Source of the DNA: Rutidosis leptorrhynchoides
Taxonomy: Eukaryota > Streptophyta > Magnoliopsida > Asterales > Asteraceae
Length of the DNA stretch: 64,000 nt
Reading direction: 5' to 3'
NCBI RefSeq assembly: GCF_046630445.1
Contig: NC_092333.1
Span: forward strand, 362,079,001-362,143,000
This document shows positions 11,356 to 21,604 of the stretch, piece by piece (position 1 is the stretch's first letter; each line of letters opens with the position of its first letter). The position numbers and the translations under genes are program-made. A model generated the notes under the pieces. The model was not told the origin of the DNA. It searched no databases and saw nothing but the letters and a program-made list of their open reading frames with translations.

Positions 11356-11708
11356 ACAAACTACATTGGCATAACTTGCTCCGACACTACTTGCTCCGCC
11401 ATTACTCGTTCCGACACCATTTGTTCCTTTCGTTCTATTAACCCCTGGTCTGTAGACCTCACACTTCGCCGCGCTATGACCATTTCGCTTACACTTGTTG
11501 CAAAATTTGGTGCAGAACCCCGAGTGATACTTTTCACACCTTTGGCATAGCTGCTTCTGATTGTTGTTGTTGTTGCGGTTGTTATTATTGTTGGGACGAT
11601 TATTGTAGTTGCTGCTGTTGTTGTTGTTGTTGTTGTCGTTGTTGGGCCATTTATTGTAGTTGCGATTGATGTTGCGATTGTTGGGATAATTGTTGCAATT
11701 ATTATTTT
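11354..11708 (-). pseudogene. gag of copy Y, zinc-knuckle part
   Basis: Reverse-strand sequence matching the gag of Z from the Asn-rich linker to the second CCHC knuckle. It is the continuation of 15133-15906 across solo LTR S: the 5-bp ATTTT occurs at both sides (11704-11708 and 15133-15137). At 11354 the reading is lost in the inverted junction with copy P, so protease and the rest of pol are absent from Y. Confidence 0.8.
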
Positions 11709-14700
11709 TGTAGTGACCCGAACTTTTCCATGTTTATATATATTAATTGAGATTGATATTTACATGATTAAATGTTTCCAACATGTTAAGCAATCAAACT
11801 TGTTAAGACTTGATAAATTGAAATAGGTTTCATATAGACAATTGACCACCCAAGTTGACCGGTGATTCACGAACGTTAAAACTTGTAAAAACTATACAAT
11901 GACATATATATGGTTATATATATAGTTAACATGTTTTTATTATAAGTATGTATCTCATTAGGTATTTTAACAATGAGTTATATACATAAAAATGAGACTA
12001 TTAATTTAAGAAACTCGAAAACGATATATATAACGATTATCGATATAACAACGTCTTACTAGGTACATATGAATCATATTAAGATATTGATACACTTGGT
12101 TAATTATGTTAAATGATAAGTAAATATATTATTAAGTGTATTAACAATGAAATACATATGTAAAAATAAGACTACTAACTTAATGATTTCGAAACGAGAC
12201 ATATATGTAACGATTATCGTTGTAACGACATTTAACTGTATATACATCATACTAAGATATATTATATATCATAATATCATGATAATATAATAATTTAACA
12301 TCTCATTTTTTATAATAAACAATGGGTTAACAACATTCAACAAGATCGTTAACCTAAAGGTTTCAAAACAACATTTACATGTAACGACTAACGATGACTT
12401 AACGACTCAGTTAAAATGTATATACATGTAGTGTTTTAATATGTATTCATACACTTTTGAAAGACTTCAAGACACTTATCAAAATACTTCTACTTAACAA
12501 AAATGCTTACAATTACATCCTCGTTCAGTTTCATCAACAATTCTACTCGTATGCACCCGTATTCGTACTCGTATAATACACAGCTTTTAGATGTATGTAC
12601 TATTGGTATATACACTCCAATGATCAGCTCTTAGCAGCCCATGTGAGTCACCTAACACATGTGGGAACCATCATTTGGCAACTAGCATGAAATATCTCAT
12701 AAAATTACAAAAATATGAGTAATCATTCATGACTTATTTACATGAAAACAAAATAACATATCCTTTATATCTAATCCATACACCAACGACCAAAAACACC
12801 TACAAACACTTTCATTCTTCAATTTTCTTCATCTAATTGATCTCTCTCAAGTTCTATCTTCAAGTTCTAAGTGTTCTTCATAAATTCTAAAAGTTCTAGT
12901 TTCATAAAATCAAGAATACTTTCAAGTTTGCTAGCTCAATTCCAATCTTGTAAGGTGATCATCCAACCTCAAGAAATCTTTGTTTCTTACAGTAGGTTAT
13001 CATTCTAATACAAGGTAATAATCATATTCAAACTTTGGTTCAATTTCTATAACTATAACAATCTTATTTCAAGTGATGATCTTACTTGAACTTGTTTTCG
13101 TGTCATGATTCTGCTTCAAGAACTTCGAGCCATCCAAGGATCCGTTGAAGCTAGATCCATTTTTCTCTTTTCCAGTAGGTTTATCCAAGGAACTTAAGGT
13201 AGTAATGATGTTCATAACATCATTCGATTCATACATATAAAGCTATCTTATTCGAAGGTTTAAACTTGTAATCACTAGAACATAGTTTAGTTAATTCTAA
13301 ACTTGTTCGCAAACAAAAGTTAATCCTTCTAACTTGACTTTTAAAATCAACTAAACACATGTTCTATATCTATATGATATGCTAACTTAATGATTTAAAA
13401 CCTGGAAACACGAAAAACACCGTAAAACCGGATTTACGCCGTCGTAGTAACACCGCGGGCTGTTTTGGGTTAGTTAATTAAAAACTATGATAAACTTTGA
13501 TTTAAAAGTTGTTATTCTGAGAAAATGATTTTTATTATGAACATGAAACTATATCCAAAAATTATGGTTAAACTCAAAGTGGAAGTATGTTTTCTAAAAT
13601 GGTCATCTAGACGTCGTTCTTTCGACTGAAATGACTACCTTTACAAAAACGACTTGTAACTTATTTTTCCAACTATAAACCTATACTTTTTCTGTTTAGA
13701 TTCATAAAATAGAGTTCAATATGAAACCATAGCAATTTGATTCACTTAAAACGGATTTAAAATGAAGAAGTTATGGGTAAAACAAGATTGGATAATTTTT
13801 CTCATTTTAGCTACGTGAAAATTGGTAACAAATCTATTCCAACCATAACTTAATCAACTTGTATTGTATATTATGTAATCTTGAGATACCATAGACACGT
13901 ATACAATGTTTCGACCTATCATGTCGACACATCTATATATATTTCGGAACAACCATAGACACTCTATATGTGAATGTTGGAGTTAGCTATACAGGGTTGA
14001 GGTTGATTCCAAAATATATATAGTTTGAGTTGTGATCAATACTGAGATACGTATACACTGGGTCGTGGATTGATTCAAGATAATATTTATCGATTTATTT
14101 CTGTACATCTAACTGTGGACAACTAGTTATAGGTTACTAATGAGGACAGCTGACTTAATAAACTTAAAACATCAAAATATATTAAAAGTGTTGTAAATAT
14201 ATTTTGAATATACTTTAATATATATGTATATATTGTTATAGGTTCGTGAATCAACAGTGGCCAAGTCTTACTTCCCGACGAAGTAAAAATTTGGGAAAGT
14301 GAGTTATAGTCCCACTTTTAAAATCTAATATTTTTGGGATGAGAATACATGCAGGTTTTATAAATGATTTACAAAATAGACACAAGTACGTGAAACTACA
14401 TTCTATGGTTGAATTATCGAAATCGAATATGCCCCTTTTTATTAAGTCTGGTAATCTAAGAATTAGGGAACAGACACCCTAATTGACGCGAATCCTAAAG
14501 ATAGATCTATTGGGCCTAACAAACCCCATCCAAAGTACCGGATGCTTTAGTACTTCGAAATTTATATCATATCCGAAGGGTGTCCCGGAATGATGGGGAT
14601 ATTCTTATATATGCATCTTGTCATTGTCGGTTACCAGGTGTTCACCATATGAATGATTTTTATCTCTATGTATGGGATGTGTATTGAAATATGAAATCTT

Positions 14701-15132
14701 GTGGTCTATTATTATGATTTGATATATATAGGTTAAATCTATAACTCACCAACATTTTTGTTGACGTTTTAAGCATGTTTATTCTCAGGTGATTATTAAG
14801 AGCTTCCGCTGTCGCATACTTAAATAAGGACGAGATTTGGAGTCCATGCTTGTATGATATTGTGTAAAAACTGCATTCAAGAAACTTATTTTGTTGTAAC
14901 ATATTTGTATTGTAAACCATTATGTAATGGTCGTGTGTAAACAGGATATTTTAGATTATCATTATTTGATAATCTACGTAAAGCTTTTTAAACCTTTATT
15001 TATGAAATAAAGGTTATGGTTTGTTTTTAAAATGAATGCAGTCTTTGAAAAACGTCTCATATAGAGGTCAAAATCTCGCAACGAAATCAATTAATATGGA
15101 ACGTTTTTAATCAATAAGAACGGGACATTTCA
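11709..15132 (+). repeat. Solo LTR S inserted in gag of Y
   Basis: A lone 3424-bp LTR (TGTAGTGACC ... GGGACATTTCA) flanked by the 5-bp target duplication ATTTT, with no internal region. This is the usual product of recombination between the two LTRs of an element. It belongs to the longer subfamily shared with the Y LTR: about 170 bp near its start (about 11930-12110) is an extra, diverged copy of the segment that follows it. The direction is opposite to the host element Y. Confidence 0.9.
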
Positions 15133-15906
15133 ATTTTAATTGCTGTTGTTGTTGTATTGGTGATTCTTATCACCCTTTTCCTCCCACTTTCTTTTGACTT
15201 GCTTCACATTGGCCTCTTCAGCCGTCTGTTCTTTAATTCTTTCCTCAATCTGGTTCACTAGTTTGTGAGCCATTCTACATGCCTGTTGTATGGAGGCGGG
15301 CTCGTGTGAACTTATATCTTCTTGGATTCTTTCCGGTAATCCTTTCACAAATGCGTCGATCTTCTCTTCCTCATCTTCGAACGCTCCCGGACACAATAGG
15401 CACAATTCTGTGAATCGTCTTTCGTACGTGGTAATATCAAATCCTTGGGTTCGTAACCCTCTAAGTTCTGTCTTGAACTTATTGACCTCGGTTCTGGGAC
15501 GGTAATTCTCGTTCATCAAGTGCTTGAATGCTGACCACGGTAGTGTGTACGCATCATCTTGTCCCACTTGCTCTAGATAGGTATTCCACCATATTAACGT
15601 AGAACCTGTGAAGGTATGCGTAGCGTACTTCACTTTGTCCTATTTAGTACACTTACTTATGGCAAACACCGATTCGACCTTCTCGGTCCACCGTTTCAAT
15701 CCGATCGGTCCTTCGGTTCCATCAAATTCCAAAGGTTTGCAGGCAGTGAATTCTTTGTAGGTGCATCCTACACGATTTCCTGTACTGCTAGATCCAAGGT
15801 TATTGTTGGTATGTAGCGCAGCCTGTACTGCGGCTATGTTTGAAGCTAGAAAAGTACGGAATTCCTCTTCATTCATATTCACGGTGTGTCGAGTAGTCGG
15901 TGCCAT
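15133..15906 (-). pseudogene. gag of copy Y, N-terminal part
   Basis: The reverse frame begins at ATG 15906 (a second in-frame ATG at 15942) and matches the Z gag capsid-like region. A TAG stop at 15640-15642 replaces a Glu codon around residue 101 counted from 15942. Otherwise the frame stays open to the solo LTR boundary at 15133. Gag normally forms the virus-like particle and carries the retrotransposon gag domain; this copy is dead. Confidence 0.8.
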
Positions 15907-16247
15907 TTCCTTCAAAATAGTCAAATGGAACAAGTTAATCATACAGAATATTAAGAGTAGTTAATAGTATTTCGTAGCATAATATGAACTCATTTATAAA
16001 AGCTTTTTCTTCATATTAGCGTTTTATAAGTTTAAATTCGGGTAGTACCTACCCGTTAAGTTCATACTTAGTAGCTAATATACAATTCAACTACTACAAT
16101 TCTATATGAAAAACTGATTATAATAATATTTCGCGTTCAAACTTTTATACAATATTTTACAAACTTACAATACCGCTTATTTTACGTAAAGCATGAAATA
16201 TAGCACATAATAACTTTGATACAAGATAGTTGTGAAGATAATTCTAG

Positions 16248-16365
16248 CTAGTACACAAGTCGTTCAGCAAAGGCAATAAAGACACGTAATTCATACGTCC
16301 AGAAACAAGTCATGCATTCTGGTTTTACTAGGACTACTTCCCATCCTTGGTCTTGTGGAACATAA
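16248..16365 (-). pseudogene. F-box ORF of copy Y, 3' end
   Basis: Reverse-strand C-terminal 39 or so codons of the F-box ORF, ending at the TAG on 16248-16250. The rest is at 29468-30038, across the Z insertion. The two pieces minus the duplicated CATAA add up to 684 nt, exactly the length of the Z F-box ORF, which confirms the nesting. Confidence 0.85.
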
Positions 16366-17242
16366 TGTAGTGACCCGAACTTTTCCATGTTTATATATAT
16401 TAATTGAGATTTATGTTTACATGATTAAATGTTTCCAACATGTTAAGCAATCAAACTTGTTAAGACTTGATTAATTGAAATAGGTTTCATATAGACAATT
16501 GACCACCCAAGTTGACCGGTGATTCACGAACGTTAAAACTTGTAAAAAAACTATATGATGACATATATATGGTTATATATATAGTTAACATGATATTATG
16601 ATAAGTAAACATATCATTAATTATATTAACAATGAACTACATATGTAAAAACAAGACTACTAACTTAATGATTTTGAAACGAGACATATATGTAACGTTT
16701 ATCGTTGTAACGACATTTAATGTATATATATCATATTAAGAGATATTCGTACATCATAATATCATGATAATATAATAATTTAAAATCTCTTTTGATATTA
16801 TAAACATTGGGTTAACAACATTTAACAAGATCGTTAACCTAAAGGTTTCAAAACAACACTTACATGTAACGACTAACGATGACTTAACGACTCAGTTAAA
16901 ATGTATATACATGTAGTGTTTTAATATGTATTTATACACTTTTGAAAGACTTCAATACACTTATCAAAATACTTCTACTTAACAAAAATGCTTACAATTA
17001 CATTCTCGTTCAGTTTCATCAACAATTCTACTCGTATGCACCCGTATTCGTACTCGTACAATACACAGCTTTTAGATGTATGTACTATTGGTATATACAC
17101 TCCAATGATCAGCTCTTAGCAGCCCATGTGAGTCACCTAACACATGTGGGAACCATCATTTGACAACTAGCATGAAATATCTCATAAGATTACAAAAATA
17201 TGAGTAATCATTCATGACTTATTTACATGAAAACAAAATTAC

Positions 17243-17285
17243 ATATCCTTTATATCTAATCCATACACCAACGACCAAAAACACC
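17243..17285 (+). promoter_or_regulatory. Candidate LTR core promoter of Z
   Basis: CATATCCTTTATATCTAATC contains a TATA-like element about 25-35 bp before a CA/CT-rich stretch typical of plant transcription starts and leaders. Upstream are clustered CGTA words (about 17030-17062) and repeated AACGAC words (about 16867-16893). The equivalent site in the 3' LTR is near 27092-27134. Function is inferred from composition only. Confidence 0.35.
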
Positions 17286-19439
17286 TACAAACACTTTCAT
17301 TCTTCAATTTTCTTCATCTAATTGAACTCTCTCAAGTTCTATTTTCAAGTTCTAAGTGTTCTTCATAAATTCCAAAAGTTCTAGTTTCATAAAATCAAGA
17401 ATACTTTCAAGTTTGCTAGCTCACTTCCAATCTTGTAAGGTGATCATCCAACCTCAAGAAATCTTTGTTTCTTACAGTAGGTTATCATTCTAATACAAGG
17501 TAATAATCATATTCAAACTTTGGTTCAATTTCTATAACTATAACAATCTTATTTCAAGTGATGATCTTACTTGAACTTGTTTTCGTGTCATGATTTTGCT
17601 TCAAGAACTTTGAGCCATCCAAGGATCCATTGAAGCTAGATCCATTTTTCTCTTTTCCAGTAGGTTCATCCAAGGAACTTAAGGTAGTAATGATGTTCAT
17701 AACATCATTCGATTCATACATATAAAGCTATCTTATTCGAAGGTTTAAACTTGTAATCACTAGAACATAGTTTAGTTAATTCTAAACTTGTTCGCAAACA
17801 AAAGTTAATCCTTCTAACTTGACTTTTAAAATCAACTAAACACATGTTCTATATCTATATGATATGCTAACTTAATGATTTAAAACCTGGAAACACGAAA
17901 AACACCGTAAAATCGGATTTACGCCGTCGTAGTAACACCGCGGGCTGTTTTGGGTTAGTTAATTAAAAACTATGATAAACTTTGATTTAAAAGTTGTTAT
18001 TCTGAGAAAATGATTTTTATTATGAACATGAAACTATATCCAAAAATTATGGTTAAACTCAAAGTGGAAGTATGTTTTCTAAAATGGTCATCTAGACGTC
18101 GTTCTTTCGACTGAAATGACTACCTTTACAAAAACGACTTGTAACTTATTTTTCCGACTAGAAACCTATACTTTTTTTGTTTAGATTCATAAAATAGAGT
18201 TCAATATGAAACCATAGCAATTTGATTCACTCAAAACGGATTTAAAATGAAGAAGTTATGGGTAAAACAAGATTGGATAATTTTTCTCATTTTAGCTACG
18301 TGAAAATTGATAACAAATCTATTCCAACCATAACTTAATCAACTTGTATTATATATTATGTAATCTTGAGATACCATAGACACGTATACAATGTTTCGAC
18401 CTATCATGTCGACACATCTATATATATTTCGGAACAACCATAGACACTCTATATGTGAATGTTGGAGTTAGCTATACAGGGTTGAGGTTGATTCCAAAAT
18501 ATATATAGTTTGAGTTGTGATCAATACTGAGATACGTATACACTGGGTCGTGGATTGATTCAAGATAATATTTATCGATTTATTTCTGTACATCTAACTG
18601 TGGACAACTAGTTGTAGGTTACTAACGAGGACAGCTGACTTAATAAACTTAAAACATCAAAATATATTAAAAGTGTTGTAAATATATTTTGAACATACTT
18701 TGATATATATGTATATATTGTTATAGGTTCGTGAATCAACCAGTGGCCAAGTCTTACTTCCCGACGAAGTAAAAATCTGTGAAAGTGAGTTATAGTCCCA
18801 CTTTTAAAATCTAATATTTTTGGGATGAGAATACATGCAGGTTTTATAAATGATTTACAAAATAGACACAAGTACGTGAAACTACATTCTATGGTTGAAT
18901 TATCGAAATCGAATATGCCCCTTTTTTATTAAGTCTGGTAATCTAAGAATTAGGGAACAGACACCCTAATTGACGCGAATCCTAAAGATAGATCTATTGG
19001 GCCTAACAAACCCCATCCAAAGTACCGGATGCTTTAGTACTTCGAAATTTATATCATATCCGAAGGGTGTCCCGGAATGATGGGGATATTCTTATATATG
19101 CATCTTGTTATTGTCGGTTACCAGGTGTTCACCATATGAATGATTTTTATCTCTATGTATGGGATGTGTATTGAAATATGAAATTTTGTGGTCTATTGTT
19201 ACGATTTGATATATATAGGTTAAACCTATAACTCACCAACATTTTTGTTGACGTTTTAAGCATGTTTATTCTCAGGTGATTATTAAGAGCTTCCGCTGTC
19301 GCATACTTAAATAAGGACAAGATTTGGAGTCCATGCTTGTATGATATTGTGTAAAAACTGCATTCAAGAAACTTATTTTGTTGTAACATATTTGTATTGT
19401 AAACCATTATGTAATGGTCGTGTGTAAACAGGATATATT

Positions 19440-19502
19440 AGATTATCATTATTTGATAATCTACGTAAAGCTTTTTAAACCTTTATTGATGAAATAAAGG
19501 TT
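19440..19502 (+). terminator. Tandem hairpins with embedded poly(A) signal, 5' LTR of Z
   Basis: Hairpin 1 is AGATTATCA, loop TTATT, TGATAATCT (19440-19462). Hairpin 2 is AACCTTTATT, loop GATGA, AATAAAGGTT (19478-19502), with AATAAA at 19493-19498 in the stem. Both recur in the 3' LTR (29289-29311 and 29327-29351) and in the other LTR copies. A role in 3'-end processing is inferred. Confidence 0.45.
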
Positions 19503-19619
19503 ATGGTTTGTTTAAAAATGAATGCAGTCTTTGAAAAACGTCTCATATAGAGGTCAAAACCTCGCAACGAAATCAATTAATATGGAACGTTTTTAATCAA
19601 TAAGAACGGGACATTTCAG

Positions 19620-19633
19620 TTGGTATCAGAGCG
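19620..19633 (+). promoter_or_regulatory. Primer binding site of Z (initiator-Met tRNA)
   Basis: TTGGTATCAGAGCG begins one base after the LTR end (19618). TGGTATCAGAGC is complementary to the 3' end of plant initiator methionine tRNA, the usual primer for chromoviruses. Confidence 0.85.
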
Positions 19634-19827
19634 TTGGTCTTAGAGAACCAGAAAATTTGCATTAGTGTGTCTTATCGAGTTTGTTAGGATGCATTAGTGA
19701 GTCTGGACTTCGACCGTATTTTCTTTAAAAATGATTGCTTAACATTTTTGTTGGAAACTATATATTTTTAACATATGAATATTATGTGATATATTAATCT
19801 CTTAACGTGTTTGATATTATGTGATAG

Positions 19828-20442
19828 ATGTCTACCTCTAGAACAAGTCCCATTGACTCACCTAATAATAATGAAGAGTCAAATGTAAATTGGAATGATT
19901 TGTGGACTGATTCACAAGTTCCCGAAGAGGAACCGGAAGAAGAGTCGGAACCGGAAGAAGAATCGGAACCGGAAGAAGAATCGGAACCGGATGAAGAAAT
20001 AGAACCGGTGGGGGAAATAATAAAACGGTTAAGTAAAAGAAAATCCTCAACCAACCGACCAAAGTTAATTATGGTCAATGGTGTTTCCGCCAAGGAAGCA
20101 AAATATTGGGAGGATTACCAATTCTCCGATGAATCGGATTTCGACGAGAATTCCGATGATGTTATAGAAATTACCCCAACTGAATTTAAAAAGGCAAAAG
20201 AAAATAATAAGGGAAAGGGCATAAAAATAGAGAAATCTAATTCCAACCCCGATGAACTTTATATGTATCGTCAACCCCCGAAGTCCTTAAGTTGTAACAA
20301 TGACCCGGGAACCTCTAAACCACCAGGTTTTTCTAAACCAATGTGGACAACGACGGCTCGTATTAGGGGAACATCATATATCCCTAGAAACTTGGCAAAA
20401 CGAACCAAAACCGAAGAAGAAGAAACGAGCGAGTCGGAATAA
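19828..20442 (+). CDS. ORF1: acidic protein of unknown function (Z)
   Basis: A 204-codon ORF from ATG 19828 to TAA 20440-20442, the first ORF after the primer site. Residues 30-60 are a Glu/Pro/Ser repeat (EEESEP three times, an 18-bp tandem repeat in DNA). Residues 65-75 are basic (KRLSKRK), 95-115 are Ser/Asp/Glu-rich, 120-135 Lys-rich, and the C-terminus returns to acidic. No signal peptide, membrane segment or known domain is seen. Copies exist in X (4344-4814) and Y (30176-30775), so it is a family gene. Reading frame and length are kept between X and Z. It may act in the nucleus or on nucleic acid-protein complexes, but that is only a guess from charge. Confidence 0.75.
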   Translation: MSTSRTSPIDSPNNNEESNVNWNDLWTDSQVPEEEPEEESEPEEESEPEEESEPDEEIEPVGEIIKRLSKRKSSTNRPKLIMVNGVSAKEAKYWEDYQFSDESDFDENSDDVIEITPTEFKKAKENNKGKGIKIEKSNSNPDELYMYRQPPKSLSCNNDPGTSKPPGFSKPMWTTTARIRGTSYIPRNLAKRTKTEEEETSESE

Positions 20443-20579
20443 GATAGTTGTATTCGTGTGGTGTAATATATGGAATATAGTGTTCTTATGCTTTATGATA
20501 TATGTAAAAATTGCTTGTATTAATAAGTATTTTTTTTATGAATCTAACTCTTGTCTATTTTACAGTTTAAAAACACAAA

Positions 20580-21263
20580 ATGGATAGACAACCCAATATT
20601 TTAAGAGACCTACCCGGAGACATGATTGATGAAATCTTGTCTAGAGTCGGCCAGAATTCTTCGGCACAACTATTCAAGGCGAGATCAGTTTGTAAGACAT
20701 TCGAAGAACGTTCCAAGAATGTCTTGGTTTATAAGAGACTTTCGTTTGAAAGATGGGGGATATCACATTGGGAAACCCATAAGTTACGATGTGTTTACTT
20801 TGACACATATATTGCGGAGAACCCAAATGCTATTTTACGCAACGGGTTAAGAAATTATTTTGACTCAATATATCCGAATATTGGACTTCGTGATTTAGAA
20901 AAAGCGGCTAACATGCAACATAAAGAAGCATGTTATGCTTACGGATTAGTAATGTTCGCTTCTCACCAAAGTGAGAACAAGAACATCGGGCTACAACTAT
21001 TAAACAAAACGTTTCCACAAGTGACGGAGTCGGTAATTGGGGTAAGAAATGAGGTTTTTAGATTATTACGGGACTGTTGGACATTACGTAACCCTCGTCC
21101 CTTTGATGACGTTACAACACGCTGTCTTATCAACGGCCATAACGGTTATGTTGCACAAGACCAAGGATGGGAAGTAGTCCTAGTAAAACCAGAATGCATG
21201 ACTTGTTTCTGGACGTATGAATTACGTGTCTTTATTGCCTTTGCCGAACGACTTGTGTACTAG
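20580..21263 (+). CDS. F-box protein carried by Z
   Basis: A 227-codon ORF, ATG 20580 to TAG 21261-21263. Residues 8-48 form an F-box: LRDLPGDMIDEILSRVG, then SAQLFKARSVCKTF. F-box proteins dock on SKP1 in SCF ubiquitin ligases and choose substrates. Residues 95-145 have Ala/Gly-rich spacing (EKAANMQHKEACYAYG) like the Sel1-type helical repeats of plant F-box proteins of the At2g35280 kind. The C-terminal 60 residues contain several Cys, Trp and His. It lies between ORF1 and gag on the same strand, preceded by an acceptor-like TATTTTACAG 14 bases upstream of the ATG. Copy Y has the same ORF at the same place. It is most simply a captured host gene; the substrate is unknown. Confidence 0.85.
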   Translation: MDRQPNILRDLPGDMIDEILSRVGQNSSAQLFKARSVCKTFEERSKNVLVYKRLSFERWGISHWETHKLRCVYFDTYIAENPNAILRNGLRNYFDSIYPNIGLRDLEKAANMQHKEACYAYGLVMFASHQSENKNIGLQLLNKTFPQVTESVIGVRNEVFRLLRDCWTLRNPRPFDDVTTRCLINGHNGYVAQDQGWEVVLVKPECMTCFWTYELRVFIAFAERLVY

Positions 21264-21604
21264 CTAGAATTGTCTTCACAACTATCTTGTATCAAAGTTA
21301 TTGTGTGCTATATTTCATGCTTTATGTAAAATAAGCGGTATTGTAAGTTTGTAAAATATTGTATAAAAGTTTGAACGCGAAATATTATTACAATCAGTTT
21401 TTCATATAGAATTGTAGTAGTTGAATTGTATATTAGCTACTAAGTATGAACTTAACGGGTAGGTACTACCCGAATTTAAACTTATAAAACGCTAATATGA
21501 AGAAAAAGCTTTTATAAATGAGTTCATATTATGCTACGAAATACTATTAACTACTCTTAATATTCTGTATGATTAACTTGTTCCATTTAACTATTTTGAA
21601 GGAA
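21264..21604 (+). other. Spacer between F-box ORF and gag, with a second tract-like motif
   Basis: Noncoding spacer of 341 bp. At 21452-21467 it has a 16-base sequence (TTAACGGGTAGGTACT) identical to the one that abuts the 3' LTR (26200-26215). It is followed by TACCCGAATTT, which resembles the first bases of the LTR with a short deletion. The same motif forms a dyad, GGGTAG-GTA-CTACCC. It could be an internal purine tract or a fossil element boundary. Confidence 0.6.

Larger units (their letters stand above)
16366..19618 (+). repeat. 5' LTR of Z
   Basis: A 3253-bp LTR bounded by TG...CA. A plausible promoter lies near 17249-17256 (TTATATC, followed by a CA-rich, then C/T-rich leader-like stretch). 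The region 19403-19502 contains several perfect hairpins, the last embedding AATAAA at 19493-19498. If both assignments are right, the R region is about 2.2 kb, which is unusually long. Antisense small frames of 73-87 codons inside it recur in every LTR copy and are not considered genes. Confidence 0.95.

Noticed and set aside
19620..19640. tRNA gene at the TGGTATCAGAGC sequence
   Set aside because: Only the primer-complementary stretch is present; no acceptor stem or anticodon arm follows.
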